Shown here piece after piece: positions 7,266 through 15,936 of a stretch of DNA of 64,000 nt. The notes beneath the pieces were generated by a model, which was not told the DNA's origin, ran no database searches, and saw nothing but the letters and a program-made list of their open reading frames with translations. Made by a program: the position numbers and the translations under genes. Origin of the DNA: DASSFZ01 sp035283185. Its GTDB lineage: Bacteria; Chloroflexota; Anaerolineae; Fen-1058. The stretch lies in NCBI GenBank assembly GCA_035283185.1, contig DATEUJ010000017.1:13751-77750 (forward strand). Reading direction: 5' to 3'. Within the stretch, counting starts at the first letter, position 1; every line of letters begins with the position of its first letter.

Positions 7266-9761
7266 GTGACCAACAAGCTCGATCGCTTCACCCAGCGCGC
7301 CCGCCGTGTCCTGACCTACGCTCAGGAAGAGGCCGAACGTCTCAACCACAACTACATCGGCACCGAGCACCTCCTGCTGGGGCTGATGCGCGAGGAGAGC
7401 GGGGTTGCCGGGCGCGTCTTGCGCAACTTGGGAGTGCAGCCGCCTCGCGTCATGGAGATGGTGGAGCGCATTACGGGGCCTGGCCGCCGCACCCCGTTCA
7501 GCAAAATCGATCTGACGCCGCGCACCAAGCGGGTGATTGAGCTGGCAGTGGAAGAAGCGCGCCGCATGAATCACCACTACATCGGCACCGAGCATCTGAT
7601 GCTGGGGCTGGTTCGACAGGGTGATGGTGTGGCGATGGACATTCTCCGGCAGTTGGGCGTGACGCCTGAACAGATTCGCCGCGAGCTGACCAAAGAGCTT
7701 CAGGATGGCGCGCAGAGCTACACGGCCAGCCGCGAGTCCAGGGCCCAGCAGAAAAAGGACCGCGCGAAGACGCCGCTCGTGGATCAACTGGCGACCGACC
7801 TGACGGCTGCCGCCGAGGAAGGCAAGCTCGATCCGGTGATCGGGCGACAGACGGAAATCGAGCGCGTCATTCAGATTCTGTCCCGCCGCACCAAGAACAA
7901 TCCGGCGCTCATCGGCGAGCCGGGCGTGGGCAAGACAGCCATCGTCGAAGGGTTGGCCCAGCGCATCGTCAACGGCCAGACGCCCGAGTCGCTGCTGGGC
8001 AAGCGCGTGCTGCAACTGGACGTCGGCTCGCTGGTCGCCGGCACCATGTATCGCGGCCAGTTTGAAGAGCGCCTCAAGCGCGTCATCGAAGAACTCAAGA
8101 ACTCCGACGCCATCCTGTTCATCGACGAGGCCCACATGCTAGTGGGCGCCGGCGCGGCGGGCAGCGCCATCGACGCGGCCAATATCCTCAAGCCGGCGCT
8201 GGCACGCGGCGAATTGCAGTGCATCGGCGCGACCACGCTCAACGAATACAGAAAGTACATCGAGAGCGACGCCGCCCTGGAGCGCCGTTTTCAACCCGTC
8301 CTGGTCGACGAGCCGACGATCGACGAGACGATCGAAATCCTCAAGGGCATTCGCGAGCGCTACGAGCAGCACCACAAGCTGCGCATCACGGACGCGGCGT
8401 TGGAGGCAGCCGCCCGGCTGGCGGTGCGCTACATCCCCGATCACTTCATGCCGGACAAGGCCATCGACCTGATCGACGAGGCGTCGTCGCGGGTGCGCAT
8501 GTACAAGGCGCCGCAGACGAAAAGCCTGCAGGAGGCGCACGGCGAGCTCAAGGCCATTCGGAAGGAAAAAGAGCGCGCGCTGGAGGAGCGCCGTTACGAC
8601 GACGCGGCCGATCTGCGCAATCACGAGGAAGACCTGATGGAGCAGATCGAGAGACTCCGCACCAACTGGGATAGCAGCGACCAGGTGGCGATGGTCACGC
8701 CCGAGGACATCGCCGAGATGGTGAGCATGTGGACGGGCATCCCGGTCACGCGCATCGCCGGCACGGAGTCGGAGCGGCTGCTGCACATGGAAGACGACCT
8801 GCACAAGCGCATCGTGGGCCAGCAGGAGGCCATCGAGGCGATCTCGAAAGCCGTGCGCCGGGCGCGCGCCGGGTTGAAGGACCCTCGGCGGCCGATCGGC
8901 TCATTCATGTTCCTCGGCCCGACCGGCGTCGGCAAAACCGAATTGGCCAAAGCTCTCGCCGAGCTGATGTTTGGCAGCGAAGACGCGCTGATCCAGATCG
9001 ACATGAGCGAATTCATGGAGCGGCACAACGTGTCGCGCCTGGTGGGCGCGCCGCCCGGCTACGTCGGTTACGACGAAGCCGGCCAGTTGACCGAGACGGT
9101 CCGTCGCCGCCCCTACTCGATTGTCGTCTTCGACGAGATCGAGAAGGCTCACCCCGAAGTTTTCAACATGCTCCTCCAAATCCTGGAGGAGGGCCACCTC
9201 ACCGACGCGCGCGGCCGCAAAGTGAATTTCCGCAACACGATCATCGTCATGACCAGCAACATCGGCGCGGACCTCATCCAGCGGCAGACGTCGATCGGAT
9301 TCAACATCAAGCGTGACGAGCATCAGGAAGCGAACCTGGCGTACGCAGAGATGCGCAAGAAGCTGACCGAATCGCTGAAGCGCACCTTCCGGCCCGAGTT
9401 CATCAACCGCCTCGACAGCGTGATCGTTTTCCGCGCGCTCAGCAAAGAGGAAATCAAGGAGATCGTCGGCCTGGAGCTGATCAAGGTTCAGGATCGCCTG
9501 AAGGATCACCGCATCCAGCTCGAGGCGACCGAAGCGGCCAAGGCGCTTCTGGCCGAGAAAGGCTACGACCAGGACTACGGCGCCCGGCCGCTGCGGCGCG
9601 TGATTCAGAGCGAAGTGGAGGACAGGCTGTCGGATGGATTCCTGGCCGGCCAGTTCAAGGAAGGCGACACGATCGTGATCGACCTCCTGGAAGGAAACCT
9701 CGACTTCCGCCCGGTACGGGCGCCGGAAGCGCCGGTGCTCGAAGAGCCGGTGCTCGCTTAG
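7266..9761 (+). CDS. clpC: ATP-dependent Clp protease ATP-binding subunit ClpC
   Basis: The 831-residue Hsp100 unfoldase feeds substrates to ClpP. In order: a duplicated Clp N-domain (residues 1-145, each with an IGTEHLLLGL-type motif); AAA+ D1 with Walker A GEPGVGKT at 217; a middle region with a UVR-like coiled coil (about 420-465); D2 with Walker A GPTGVGKT at about 551; and the C-terminal small domain. Length and order are typical of ClpC. The GTG start is set by GGAGG six bases upstream. No ctsR, mcsA or mcsB is adjacent, so the Bacillus-type operon is not kept. Confidence 0.96.
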   Translation: MTNKLDRFTQRARRVLTYAQEEAERLNHNYIGTEHLLLGLMREESGVAGRVLRNLGVQPPRVMEMVERITGPGRRTPFSKIDLTPRTKRVIELAVEEARRMNHHYIGTEHLMLGLVRQGDGVAMDILRQLGVTPEQIRRELTKELQDGAQSYTASRESRAQQKKDRAKTPLVDQLATDLTAAAEEGKLDPVIGRQTEIERVIQILSRRTKNNPALIGEPGVGKTAIVEGLAQRIVNGQTPESLLGKRVLQLDVGSLVAGTMYRGQFEERLKRVIEELKNSDAILFIDEAHMLVGAGAAGSAIDAANILKPALARGELQCIGATTLNEYRKYIESDAALERRFQPVLVDEPTIDETIEILKGIRERYEQHHKLRITDAALEAAARLAVRYIPDHFMPDKAIDLIDEASSRVRMYKAPQTKSLQEAHGELKAIRKEKERALEERRYDDAADLRNHEEDLMEQIERLRTNWDSSDQVAMVTPEDIAEMVSMWTGIPVTRIAGTESERLLHMEDDLHKRIVGQQEAIEAISKAVRRARAGLKDPRRPIGSFMFLGPTGVGKTELAKALAELMFGSEDALIQIDMSEFMERHNVSRLVGAPPGYVGYDEAGQLTETVRRRPYSIVVFDEIEKAHPEVFNMLLQILEEGHLTDARGRKVNFRNTIIVMTSNIGADLIQRQTSIGFNIKRDEHQEANLAYAEMRKKLTESLKRTFRPEFINRLDSVIVFRALSKEEIKEIVGLELIKVQDRLKDHRIQLEATEAAKALLAEKGYDQDYGARPLRRVIQSEVEDRLSDGFLAGQFKEGDTIVIDLLEGNLDFRPVRAPEAPVLEEPVLA

Positions 9762-9782
9762 AGCGCGTCTTAAGACCCGTAG

Positions 9783-9804
9783 AGCGGGCATCCCTATGCC
9801 CGCT
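9783..9804. repeat. GGGCAT-N4-ATGCCC hairpin repeat
   Basis: AGCGGGCAT (9783-9791), loop CCCT, ATGCCCGCT (9796-9804): a perfect 9-bp stem. Related hairpins with the same core lie at 13068-13089 and 26086-26107, always just after or between genes. It may act as a terminator or a REP-like repeat. Confidence 0.6.
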
Positions 9805-9825
9805 GTTGACACTCGCAAATGGAGG

Positions 9826-9861
9826 AGGGGCTGCTGATGGGCTGGTCGGCAGCCTCTTTTT
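9826..9861 (+). terminator. Rho-independent terminator after clpC
   Basis: GGCTGC (9829-9834) pairs with GCAGCC (9849-9854), extended by a G-T and a G-C pair, and is followed by five T residues (9857-9861). It lies between clpC and radA. Confidence 0.7.
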
Positions 9862-9993
9862 GTGTACCGGCGAGGCTCGGCGGTGGGCACCGTTTGGTCG
9901 AAGTCCAACCGCTGGACATGTTTCCACACACGTACCACATCGAATGCGTCGCGCAGTTCGAGGCGTGAGCCTATCGCCGTGGGGGGATGCCAA

Positions 9994-11367
9994 ATGAAGA
10001 GCAAAACACGAACCGTCTTCGTGTGCCAGCAATGCGGATCGACACAACTCAAGTGGATGGGGCGCTGCCCTGACTGCGGCGAGTGGAACTCGCTGGTCGA
10101 GATGGCCGAGAGCAAGCCGGGCCGCGGCCGGTCTTCCTCCGGCGCCGATGTGCCGCGATCCGCGCCGGTGCGTCTGACCGACGTCCAGAGCGACGGCCAC
10201 GATCGCGTTCCGCTGGCGATGAAGGAATTCAGTCGCGTTCTGGGCGGCGGCGTCGTGCCGGGCTGCCTGGTGCTGGTGAGCGGCGATCCGGGGATCGGCA
10301 AGACTACCCTGCTGACGCAGGTCGTCGCACAGATGGCCGTGACGCACGGCCCGGCGCTGTACGTGTCAGGCGAAGAGAGCGCGCAGCAGATCAAGATGCG
10401 CGCCGATCGGCTGGGGCTGAGCGGCGACCAGCTTTACCTGCTCACCGAGACCGATCTCGACGAGATCATCGTGCAGATCGAAAACATCAAGCCTCGACTG
10501 GCCGTCATCGATTCCATCCAGACGGTGTACACCAGCGAACTGACTTCGGCGGCGGGATCGATCTCGCAGGTGCGCGAGTGCGCAGCGCGGCTGCAGGGGC
10601 TGGCCAAGCAGAGCGGCACGAGCGTATTCCTGGTCGGGCACGTCACGAAGTCGGGCGCGATCGCCGGGCCGAAGGTGCTGGAGCACATCGTCGATACCGT
10701 GCTATACCTCGAAGGGGACCGGCATCACGCTTATCGCTTGCTGCGCTCGACGAAGAATCGCTTCGGAGCGACGAGCGAGGTCGGCGTGTTCGAGATGCGC
10801 GGCTCGGGTCTGGTCGAGGTTGCCAATCCCAGCGAGGCATTCCTGGCCGAGCGCCTGCCCGCCGCGCCCGGATCGTCCATCGCGGTGACGATGGAAGGCA
10901 CGCGCCCGCTCCTGGTCGAGGTGCAGGCGCTGTGCAGCACAAGCGCATTCGGCCTGCCGCGCCGCACGGCGAACGGCGTGGACATGAACCGAATGCTGCT
11001 CGTCGCCGCGGTGCTGAGCAAGCGGCTGGGCTTGAAGCTGGGCGATCAGGACATGTTCGTCAACGTCGTCGGCGGGCTGTATATCAGCGAGCCGGCGGCA
11101 GACCTGTCGATCGCCGCCTCGATCGCGTCGAGCCTGCGCGACACGCCGGTCGCCGCAGACCTGGCGCTCGTCGGCGAGGTCGGGCTGTCGGGCGAGCTGC
11201 GCGCCGTCGGCCAACTGGCGGCGCGCCTGAACGAGGCAGCCAAGCTGGGCTTCCGCCGCGCGCTGATCCCGAAGACATATCGCGTCTCCGAGGGACTCCC
11301 GGGCGATATCGAGATCGTCACCGCACGCAGTCTGGGGGAAGCTCTGGCGGTGGCCCTCAAGAAATAA
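9994..11367 (+). CDS. radA: DNA repair protein RadA
   Basis: This 457-residue bacterial RadA (Sms) is a RecA-related helicase-like protein that drives branch migration in recombination. It has the N-terminal four-cysteine zinc finger (CQQC, then CPDC), Walker A GDPGIGKTTL near residue 95, the RadA-specific KNRFG motif near 254, and a C-terminal Lon-protease-like domain. The ATG at 9994 is chosen because GGGGGAT precedes it and the protein then begins as the family does; an ORF start at 9862 would add 44 unrelated residues. It ends two bases from the convergent DUF3352 gene. Confidence 0.96.
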   Translation: MKSKTRTVFVCQQCGSTQLKWMGRCPDCGEWNSLVEMAESKPGRGRSSSGADVPRSAPVRLTDVQSDGHDRVPLAMKEFSRVLGGGVVPGCLVLVSGDPGIGKTTLLTQVVAQMAVTHGPALYVSGEESAQQIKMRADRLGLSGDQLYLLTETDLDEIIVQIENIKPRLAVIDSIQTVYTSELTSAAGSISQVRECAARLQGLAKQSGTSVFLVGHVTKSGAIAGPKVLEHIVDTVLYLEGDRHHAYRLLRSTKNRFGATSEVGVFEMRGSGLVEVANPSEAFLAERLPAAPGSSIAVTMEGTRPLLVEVQALCSTSAFGLPRRTANGVDMNRMLLVAAVLSKRLGLKLGDQDMFVNVVGGLYISEPAADLSIAASIASSLRDTPVAADLALVGEVGLSGELRAVGQLAARLNEAAKLGFRRALIPKTYRVSEGLPGDIEIVTARSLGEALAVALKK

Positions 11368-11369
11368 GA

Positions 11370-13052
11370 CTATTCCTCGACGTCGAGCAGGATGAAGAGC
11401 ACCCCGCGCCCGACACCCGTTTCTGTCTGCGGCTGTTCGGCGGCGAAGGCAATCCCACGCACCGGTTGGAGCAGATCGCAGGCCGGGCATTCCTCCCCGC
11501 TGAAGGCAAGCGCGAGCGTCACCAGGTCGAGGATCGGTTTCGGCTGGATGTACAGGTACCCGCTGTTGCTGGCCGGCAGGGGCGCGACGGCGGTTTTGAA
11601 CGTCTCGGCGTCGGCGAGCGGCCGGTCGCCAGCGTTGGCGATCTTTTGGGCTGCGTTCTCCGGCACGGCGATCACCAGGCTTTCGCCGATCAGACCGTAG
11701 ACAACCATCGGCTCGCCGCTGTCATCCATAAGCGCGCGCAGGCTCGAATCGCCGACGGTCACGTCCACGACCTCCGCGAACGCCTGCTCTGCGATCTTCT
11801 GCATCAGCGCGTCGAGCCTGGTCGTGGCAAGCTCCTTGTCTTCCGGCTTGACGAGAAACGCGAAGCCGACGGGAAGTGAGCTGCCCCCGCTGAGAGCACC
11901 CGGCAGAACGGTCAGCGCGATCTCGCCGTTCAGCCAGCTCAATACGTCTTCCTGAAGATTGATGCCGGTCTGCATCTCGATGGCGTCCAGGGTTTCCTGC
12001 ATGGTTGGGGCCGCGAACACGGCTTCGAATGTCTCCGGCCGCACTTCGCCGCCGAAATAGGTAAATGTCGTGTCCGGCACGGCGCGCAGCAGGGTGTTCG
12101 CCGCGCCGGGAGCGGTGAGCGCCGCCAGGCTCTCGGCCGGCATCTGGTCGAGATCGACCGTGGCGACGAGTTCCAGCAGCATGCCGTTTGGCTCGAAGGA
12201 TAGCCCCAGCGCCTCGCCCTGCATCGCAGTCAGCGTATCCAGCACTTGCTGGTCGAAGGCGCCGGACATCTCGCCCGACTGTTGAACTTGCTCGACGAGC
12301 ATCTTGAGAATCGGTCCTGCGTCTATGTAGGCCGTCATCGCTCGCCCGCCGCGCAGCTTGCCCACGGCCGCCTGGAAGTTGCCCGACTTGTCCAGCCCGC
12401 TGCCATCCAGCACGGCGTCGATCGCGGTGTGCAGCGCGCTGCTTCCCGACGCGACGATGACTGTGTCCTTGACCGTAGCATACGCGAGCGCTACTTCGCC
12501 AACGCCGCCGGCCTCCTCGACTGTCGCCGCGTCGCGATAAGACTGCTCCGTGAACTCTTTGCCGTTCGATTCGGCCTCGGCTCGCAGCTTAGCCAGAAAC
12601 GCGTCCGACTTGGCTTTGTCGCGCGTGGCAGCAGCCACGACGAACGTGGGTGGTTCGGAGGAACTGAACTGGTCGAACGACAAGTCGGCGATCCCGAATC
12701 CGACTTCGTCACCCAGCCACGAAGCAATGTCCTGCTCCCAATTCAGGTTGGCCTGCTCGAGCGCCTGCAGGAAGCTGTCCTCAAACAGTTTGGCGAGCAC
12801 GTCCTCATCCCAGGCTTTCTTGACGACGCCGCCGTTGGGCAGATTTTCGTAGTGTGGGTTGAAGCTGAAATAGATTTGCGTGCCGGCGGGCATCGCCGCC
12901 GCCGTCGGGTTCACCGCGCTCGCCGGACTGAGCAAGCGTGGAATGAAGATAATGCCTGCCGCGACCAGCGCGACGATCAGAAGCCCGGCGACAACGCCGA
13001 TCACCAATTTGCTTCGGCTGTTTGAAGGTGTGGTGGGTTGCTGAGTTTCCAT
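11370..13052 (-). CDS. DUF3352-like membrane-anchored protein, paralogue A
   Basis: The 560-residue protein has a short cytosolic N-terminus, one membrane helix (about residues 17-40) and a large extracytoplasmic domain opening with MPAGTQIYFSFNPH. That opening resembles DUF3352, a family of unknown function found in Chloroflexota and cyanobacteria. Sequence order and phrasing (WLGDEVGFGIADL, later PVRGIAFAAE) match the upstream neighbour, so the two are tandem paralogues. A Cys pair (CPAC) near the C-terminus could be a disulfide or metal site. ATG 13052 has an AAGGAG site. No enzymatic motif was seen. Confidence 0.75.
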   Translation of the reverse strand: METQQPTTPSNSRSKLVIGVVAGLLIVALVAAGIIFIPRLLSPASAVNPTAAAMPAGTQIYFSFNPHYENLPNGGVVKKAWDEDVLAKLFEDSFLQALEQANLNWEQDIASWLGDEVGFGIADLSFDQFSSSEPPTFVVAAATRDKAKSDAFLAKLRAEAESNGKEFTEQSYRDAATVEEAGGVGEVALAYATVKDTVIVASGSSALHTAIDAVLDGSGLDKSGNFQAAVGKLRGGRAMTAYIDAGPILKMLVEQVQQSGEMSGAFDQQVLDTLTAMQGEALGLSFEPNGMLLELVATVDLDQMPAESLAALTAPGAANTLLRAVPDTTFTYFGGEVRPETFEAVFAAPTMQETLDAIEMQTGINLQEDVLSWLNGEIALTVLPGALSGGSSLPVGFAFLVKPEDKELATTRLDALMQKIAEQAFAEVVDVTVGDSSLRALMDDSGEPMVVYGLIGESLVIAVPENAAQKIANAGDRPLADAETFKTAVAPLPASNSGYLYIQPKPILDLVTLALAFSGEECPACDLLQPVRGIAFAAEQPQTETGVGRGVLFILLDVEE

Positions 13053-13067
13053 AGCGGTCTCCTTGCA

Positions 13068-13117
13068 GAACGGCATCCCGATGCCGTTCGGATAAGGCTG
13101 GCATAGGGATGCTAGCC
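13068..13117. repeat. Two GGCAT-type hairpins between the DUF3352 paralogues
   Basis: GAACGGCAT (13068-13076) pairs with ATGCCGTTC (13081-13089). GGCTGGCAT (13096-13104) pairs with ATGCTAGCC (13109-13117). Both have 4-base loops and share the core of the 9783-9804 hairpin. They sit in the 90-bp gap between the two genes. Confidence 0.6.
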
Positions 13118-13142
13118 TACTTTCCCGACAAGAACTAAATGC

Positions 13143-15068
13143 CTATTCCTCCGGTTCCAAACCGATGTGCAGTGTGCCGCGCTGAACACCCGGCGCTTCG
13201 CCCGCAAACGACATCCACCGGATAGGACGCAGGTAGTTGCATGCCTCACAACTGTCCGTGTAAGGTGACGCGAACAGCGCTTCCCACAGCGGCTCCAATC
13301 GTACATAGCCCGACGCCAACCGTTCCGCCGGCAGCGCAGACATCGCCGTTCGGAACGTTTCGTCCGCCGAGAGCGGCGACGCACCGGCCGCGCCGATCGC
13401 GCGCAGCGTGTCCACAGTGGAAGCGACGACGAGCCTTCCATCGACGACAGCGTAAGCCAACGTCACGCCACCGTCGGCGTCGAGCACGGCGCTGCCCGGC
13501 AGGCTGTCCAATGGCTGCAGCCGATCGCCGCGCTCCGTCATTTGAAGGAGCGCGCCGAACAGCTTGTCCAGTGAACCGGCGGCGCGGGCTGCGTCCGTGG
13601 CGTCCAGCAAGGCCGCGAATTCGAATGGGAATCGTGGGAAGTAGGAAAAAGCAAACGGATCGTCGGACGGTGGATCGGGTTGATCAGGCTTGGGCAACAT
13701 CACGAACGCCATTTCGCCCGTGAACAGATCGAGCAGGTCGGCGCTCAAGTCGACGCCTGTGCTTTGCTCCAACTCGGCGATTTTGTCTGCCATAACCGTT
13801 TCGCCGCCGGATGGACCGCCAAGCCAGAAGCCGCCGAACGCCAGGTTGAGCCAGTCGGGGCTGTCGAGCAGCGCGCTCCACCTGGGAGCCAGATTCGTCA
13901 TGTTGACGGCCAAGATCGCCGATGATGGAGTCGAGTCGAAGACTCGATTCGACACCGGGGGTAAGTTGTCCAGACTGTACAGCTCGCGCATGTCTTCAGG
14001 CAATCGATCCGGGAGATACTGCATCGCCCAATCGAAGCGAATGCCGCTTTGCTCGTAGGCCATGACTACGCCCATGCCACCGAAGGCCTGGAGCATTTCT
14101 TGCAGGCGCGCTCGCTGCTGCTCCTGCCTGAGCCGCATTTCTTCCATCTGCTTCTGCCAGGTGTCGGCATCGCCCGCAGCGTCCGGCGTGAAACCGGCGA
14201 ACGCCTCGTAAGTTCGAGAGGTCAACGCAATCATCTCGTCCATGTAGCGGGCGTAGTCCACGTAAAATGCGGCGACGTTCTGGGCAAGCAGAGCGTCCAT
14301 CGTGCCTCTAAAATTCTCGGTTTCGGCCAGGCTCGTTCCGTCCAGCGCGGCGTCGACGACCTTCTTGAGATCATCCCGGCCGCTGGTGACGACCACGACG
14401 ACATCGCCGACCGTCGCCCACGCCTCGCCGTAGGGTGACAGATATTCTGCTTCGTTGGCGACGTAGGCGATCGAAACTTCGCGGTACACTTCGTCGAAGA
14501 TGGCGCTGCCCTGGGGCAAGCTGCTTTCGCGCTGCTCGCGCAAGGCGGCGAGGAAGGCATCGGACCCCGCCCGGTCCCGCGTCTGCGCGGCCAGCACGAC
14601 GAACGGCATGCGATAGCGACCGTAGGACGACTCGCCGCTGTTGGGGTCGGCGGGCGGCGGGTCGTATCCGCCCAGATCGACGATGCCCAGCGCCACGCGA
14701 TCGCCGAGCCACGGCAGGATGTCATCTTCCCAATCGATCTCGGAGAAGGTCAGCATTGAGTTCAGCGCGCTCTCGAGCTGCTCGGCTTCCTTCGAGTCGC
14801 GCCAGGCTGCGGCGACTGCGTCGAAATGGGGCTGCATGTCGGGGTGCGTCGTCATCGAGAAGTAGGCCATGACGTTCGGCGGCATCGCGCGCGCCAGGGG
14901 ATCTTCCTGCGACGTCACCGTGCCGATCACCACGGCGGCGAGAATGCCGGCGGCGATGACTGCGGCGAGACCCGCCGCGAGCAGGCCGATTTTCTTGCCA
15001 GGCAAACGGGGGCTGTGCGGTTTCACCTCGAAATCGATCGATTCGTTCGTGTTTTCCGGGTCGAGCAT
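13143..15068 (-). CDS. DUF3352-like membrane-anchored protein, paralogue B
   Basis: The 641-residue paralogue of the next gene on this strand has the same design: a cytosolic N-terminus of about 25 residues, a helix at about 27-52, then an extracellular domain starting MPPNVMAYFSMTTH. Conserved blocks include WLGDRVALGIVDLGG, a YRM.FVVLAAQTRD stretch and a late Cys pair (CEAC) before LRPIRWMSFAGE. A Met/Arg/Gln-rich helical insert lies at about 300-330. AAGGAT is the ribosome site. Function is unknown; tandem retention suggests two subunits or two ligands at the cell surface. Confidence 0.75.
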   Translation of the reverse strand: MLDPENTNESIDFEVKPHSPRLPGKKIGLLAAGLAAVIAAGILAAVVIGTVTSQEDPLARAMPPNVMAYFSMTTHPDMQPHFDAVAAAWRDSKEAEQLESALNSMLTFSEIDWEDDILPWLGDRVALGIVDLGGYDPPPADPNSGESSYGRYRMPFVVLAAQTRDRAGSDAFLAALREQRESSLPQGSAIFDEVYREVSIAYVANEAEYLSPYGEAWATVGDVVVVVTSGRDDLKKVVDAALDGTSLAETENFRGTMDALLAQNVAAFYVDYARYMDEMIALTSRTYEAFAGFTPDAAGDADTWQKQMEEMRLRQEQQRARLQEMLQAFGGMGVVMAYEQSGIRFDWAMQYLPDRLPEDMRELYSLDNLPPVSNRVFDSTPSSAILAVNMTNLAPRWSALLDSPDWLNLAFGGFWLGGPSGGETVMADKIAELEQSTGVDLSADLLDLFTGEMAFVMLPKPDQPDPPSDDPFAFSYFPRFPFEFAALLDATDAARAAGSLDKLFGALLQMTERGDRLQPLDSLPGSAVLDADGGVTLAYAVVDGRLVVASTVDTLRAIGAAGASPLSADETFRTAMSALPAERLASGYVRLEPLWEALFASPYTDSCEACNYLRPIRWMSFAGEAPGVQRGTLHIGLEPEE

Positions 15069-15248
15069 GGGGGTTCATCCTTGAGCGGGATTTCAGCGGT
15101 CTCCCACGGGGACATGGGTGGCGATCCACTGCCTACAGTGTAACACGAAATGATTATCCCGGATATAGCCCACCTGTACAAGCACCTGGGTGCGGAGCCG
15201 GTGTGGCCCTGAATGGTGTGAGATGAGGCTGGGGTCGTGCTGCGCACG

Positions 15249-15317
15249 GCGAGACTTCGGAAGTCTTCAGGAGCGACCCCGCCTGCCGGGTCAGGCCTTG
15301 AGACTTCCGAAGTCTTC
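15249..15317. repeat. ACTTCGGAAGTC inverted-repeat element, copy 1
   Basis: GAGACTTCGGAAGTCTTC (15251-15268) and GAGACTTCCGAAGTCTTC (15300-15317) bound a short spacer. A second element with matching ends is at 52761-52861; GCCTTGAGACTTCCGAAGTC is identical between them. A further small palindrome, ACGAACTGGAAGTTCGT, lies at about 15384-15400. The rest of 15069-15552 shows no credible gene. Confidence 0.65.
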
Positions 15318-15552
15318 ACTTCAACTGTTGTTCGGCGTAGGCCTCCAGACCGAGCCGCTGCGGGTGCGGTCGGGAGACCGCTCACGAACTGGAAGTTCGT
15401 TATATCCTGAATTCGCTGTTGTGTTTTGTCTGGGTGGCCGCCAATTGGCGCAGACCGGCCGAGCAGTTACCGCAAGGGGCTGTTGCCAAGCGACAGAAAT
15501 CGTGATAGCCTACTTCTGCCTTGAGGCTGGCACAGGCATATAATCAGCCCTG

Positions 15553-15606
15553 ATGGAACTCTCATTCGAATGGGACGCCAACAAGGCCAAAGCCAATCTC
15601 AAGAGG
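15553..15606 (+). pseudogene. BrnT-type toxin remnant (N-terminus only)
   Basis: ATG 15553 opens the reading frame MELSFEWDANKAKANLKR, which matches the conserved start of the BrnT (DUF497) ribonuclease toxin family. The similarity stops after 18 codons, where the sequence enters the regulator remnant on the other strand. No BrnA antitoxin follows. It is best read as the stump left by a deletion. Confidence 0.6.
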
Positions 15607-15619
15607 TGCGTCGCACGCT

Positions 15620-15874
15620 TTATTTGTCCTTGTAGCGCGCGGCGTACAACGCGACCTGCGCCCGATTCTTCACACCCAGTTTCGCCAGGATGTGGCTGAC
15701 GTGGCCCTTGCCTGTCATATTCAGGTCCATCAAAATCACGTCGGGCGCGAGACGACAGGACTGCGCGACCGCCTCGTCGCCGGTTTGGGCTTCGCCGACG
15801 ATCTCGATACCCTGCGTCGACGAGAGCACCATCCGCAGCCCTTCGCGCATCAGCCTATGGTCATCCGCGATCAA
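15620..15874 (-). pseudogene. NarL/FixJ-type response regulator with internal deletion
   Basis: The 84-residue frame begins IADDHRLMREGLRMVL and runs to VILMDLN with the phospho-acceptor Asp, as in receiver domains. It then jumps to GKGHVSHILAKLGVKNRAQ, the recognition helix of a LuxR-type HTH. About 125 residues (the rest of the receiver, the linker and the first HTH helices) are missing in frame. No ATG is left: only a TTG is available, because the stop TAG lies a few codons upstream. Clearly a decayed gene. Confidence 0.8.
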
Positions 15875-15893
15875 TAAGAGGAAGCGGCCGTGC

Positions 15894-15899
15894 TATAAT
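15894..15899 (+). promoter_or_regulatory. Candidate -10 box for the fusion gene
   Basis: A perfect TATAAT lies 37 bp before the ATG at 15937. No convincing -35 box is present at the right distance (TCAATA at 15871-15876 is the best). Confidence 0.4.
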
Positions 15900-15936
15900 C
15901 TGTCGTGCTGGCGACCGAAGGGAATCGAGAGGGATT

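Noticed and set aside
10083..11879. Long + strand ORF of 598 codons overlapping radA in another frame
   Set aside because: Arg/Gly-rich composition typical of a shifted high-GC frame; radA in the other frame has every family motif.
15190..15543. 117-codon + strand ORF in the repeat region
   Set aside because: It runs straight through two palindromic repeats, shows no family and has no ribosome site.
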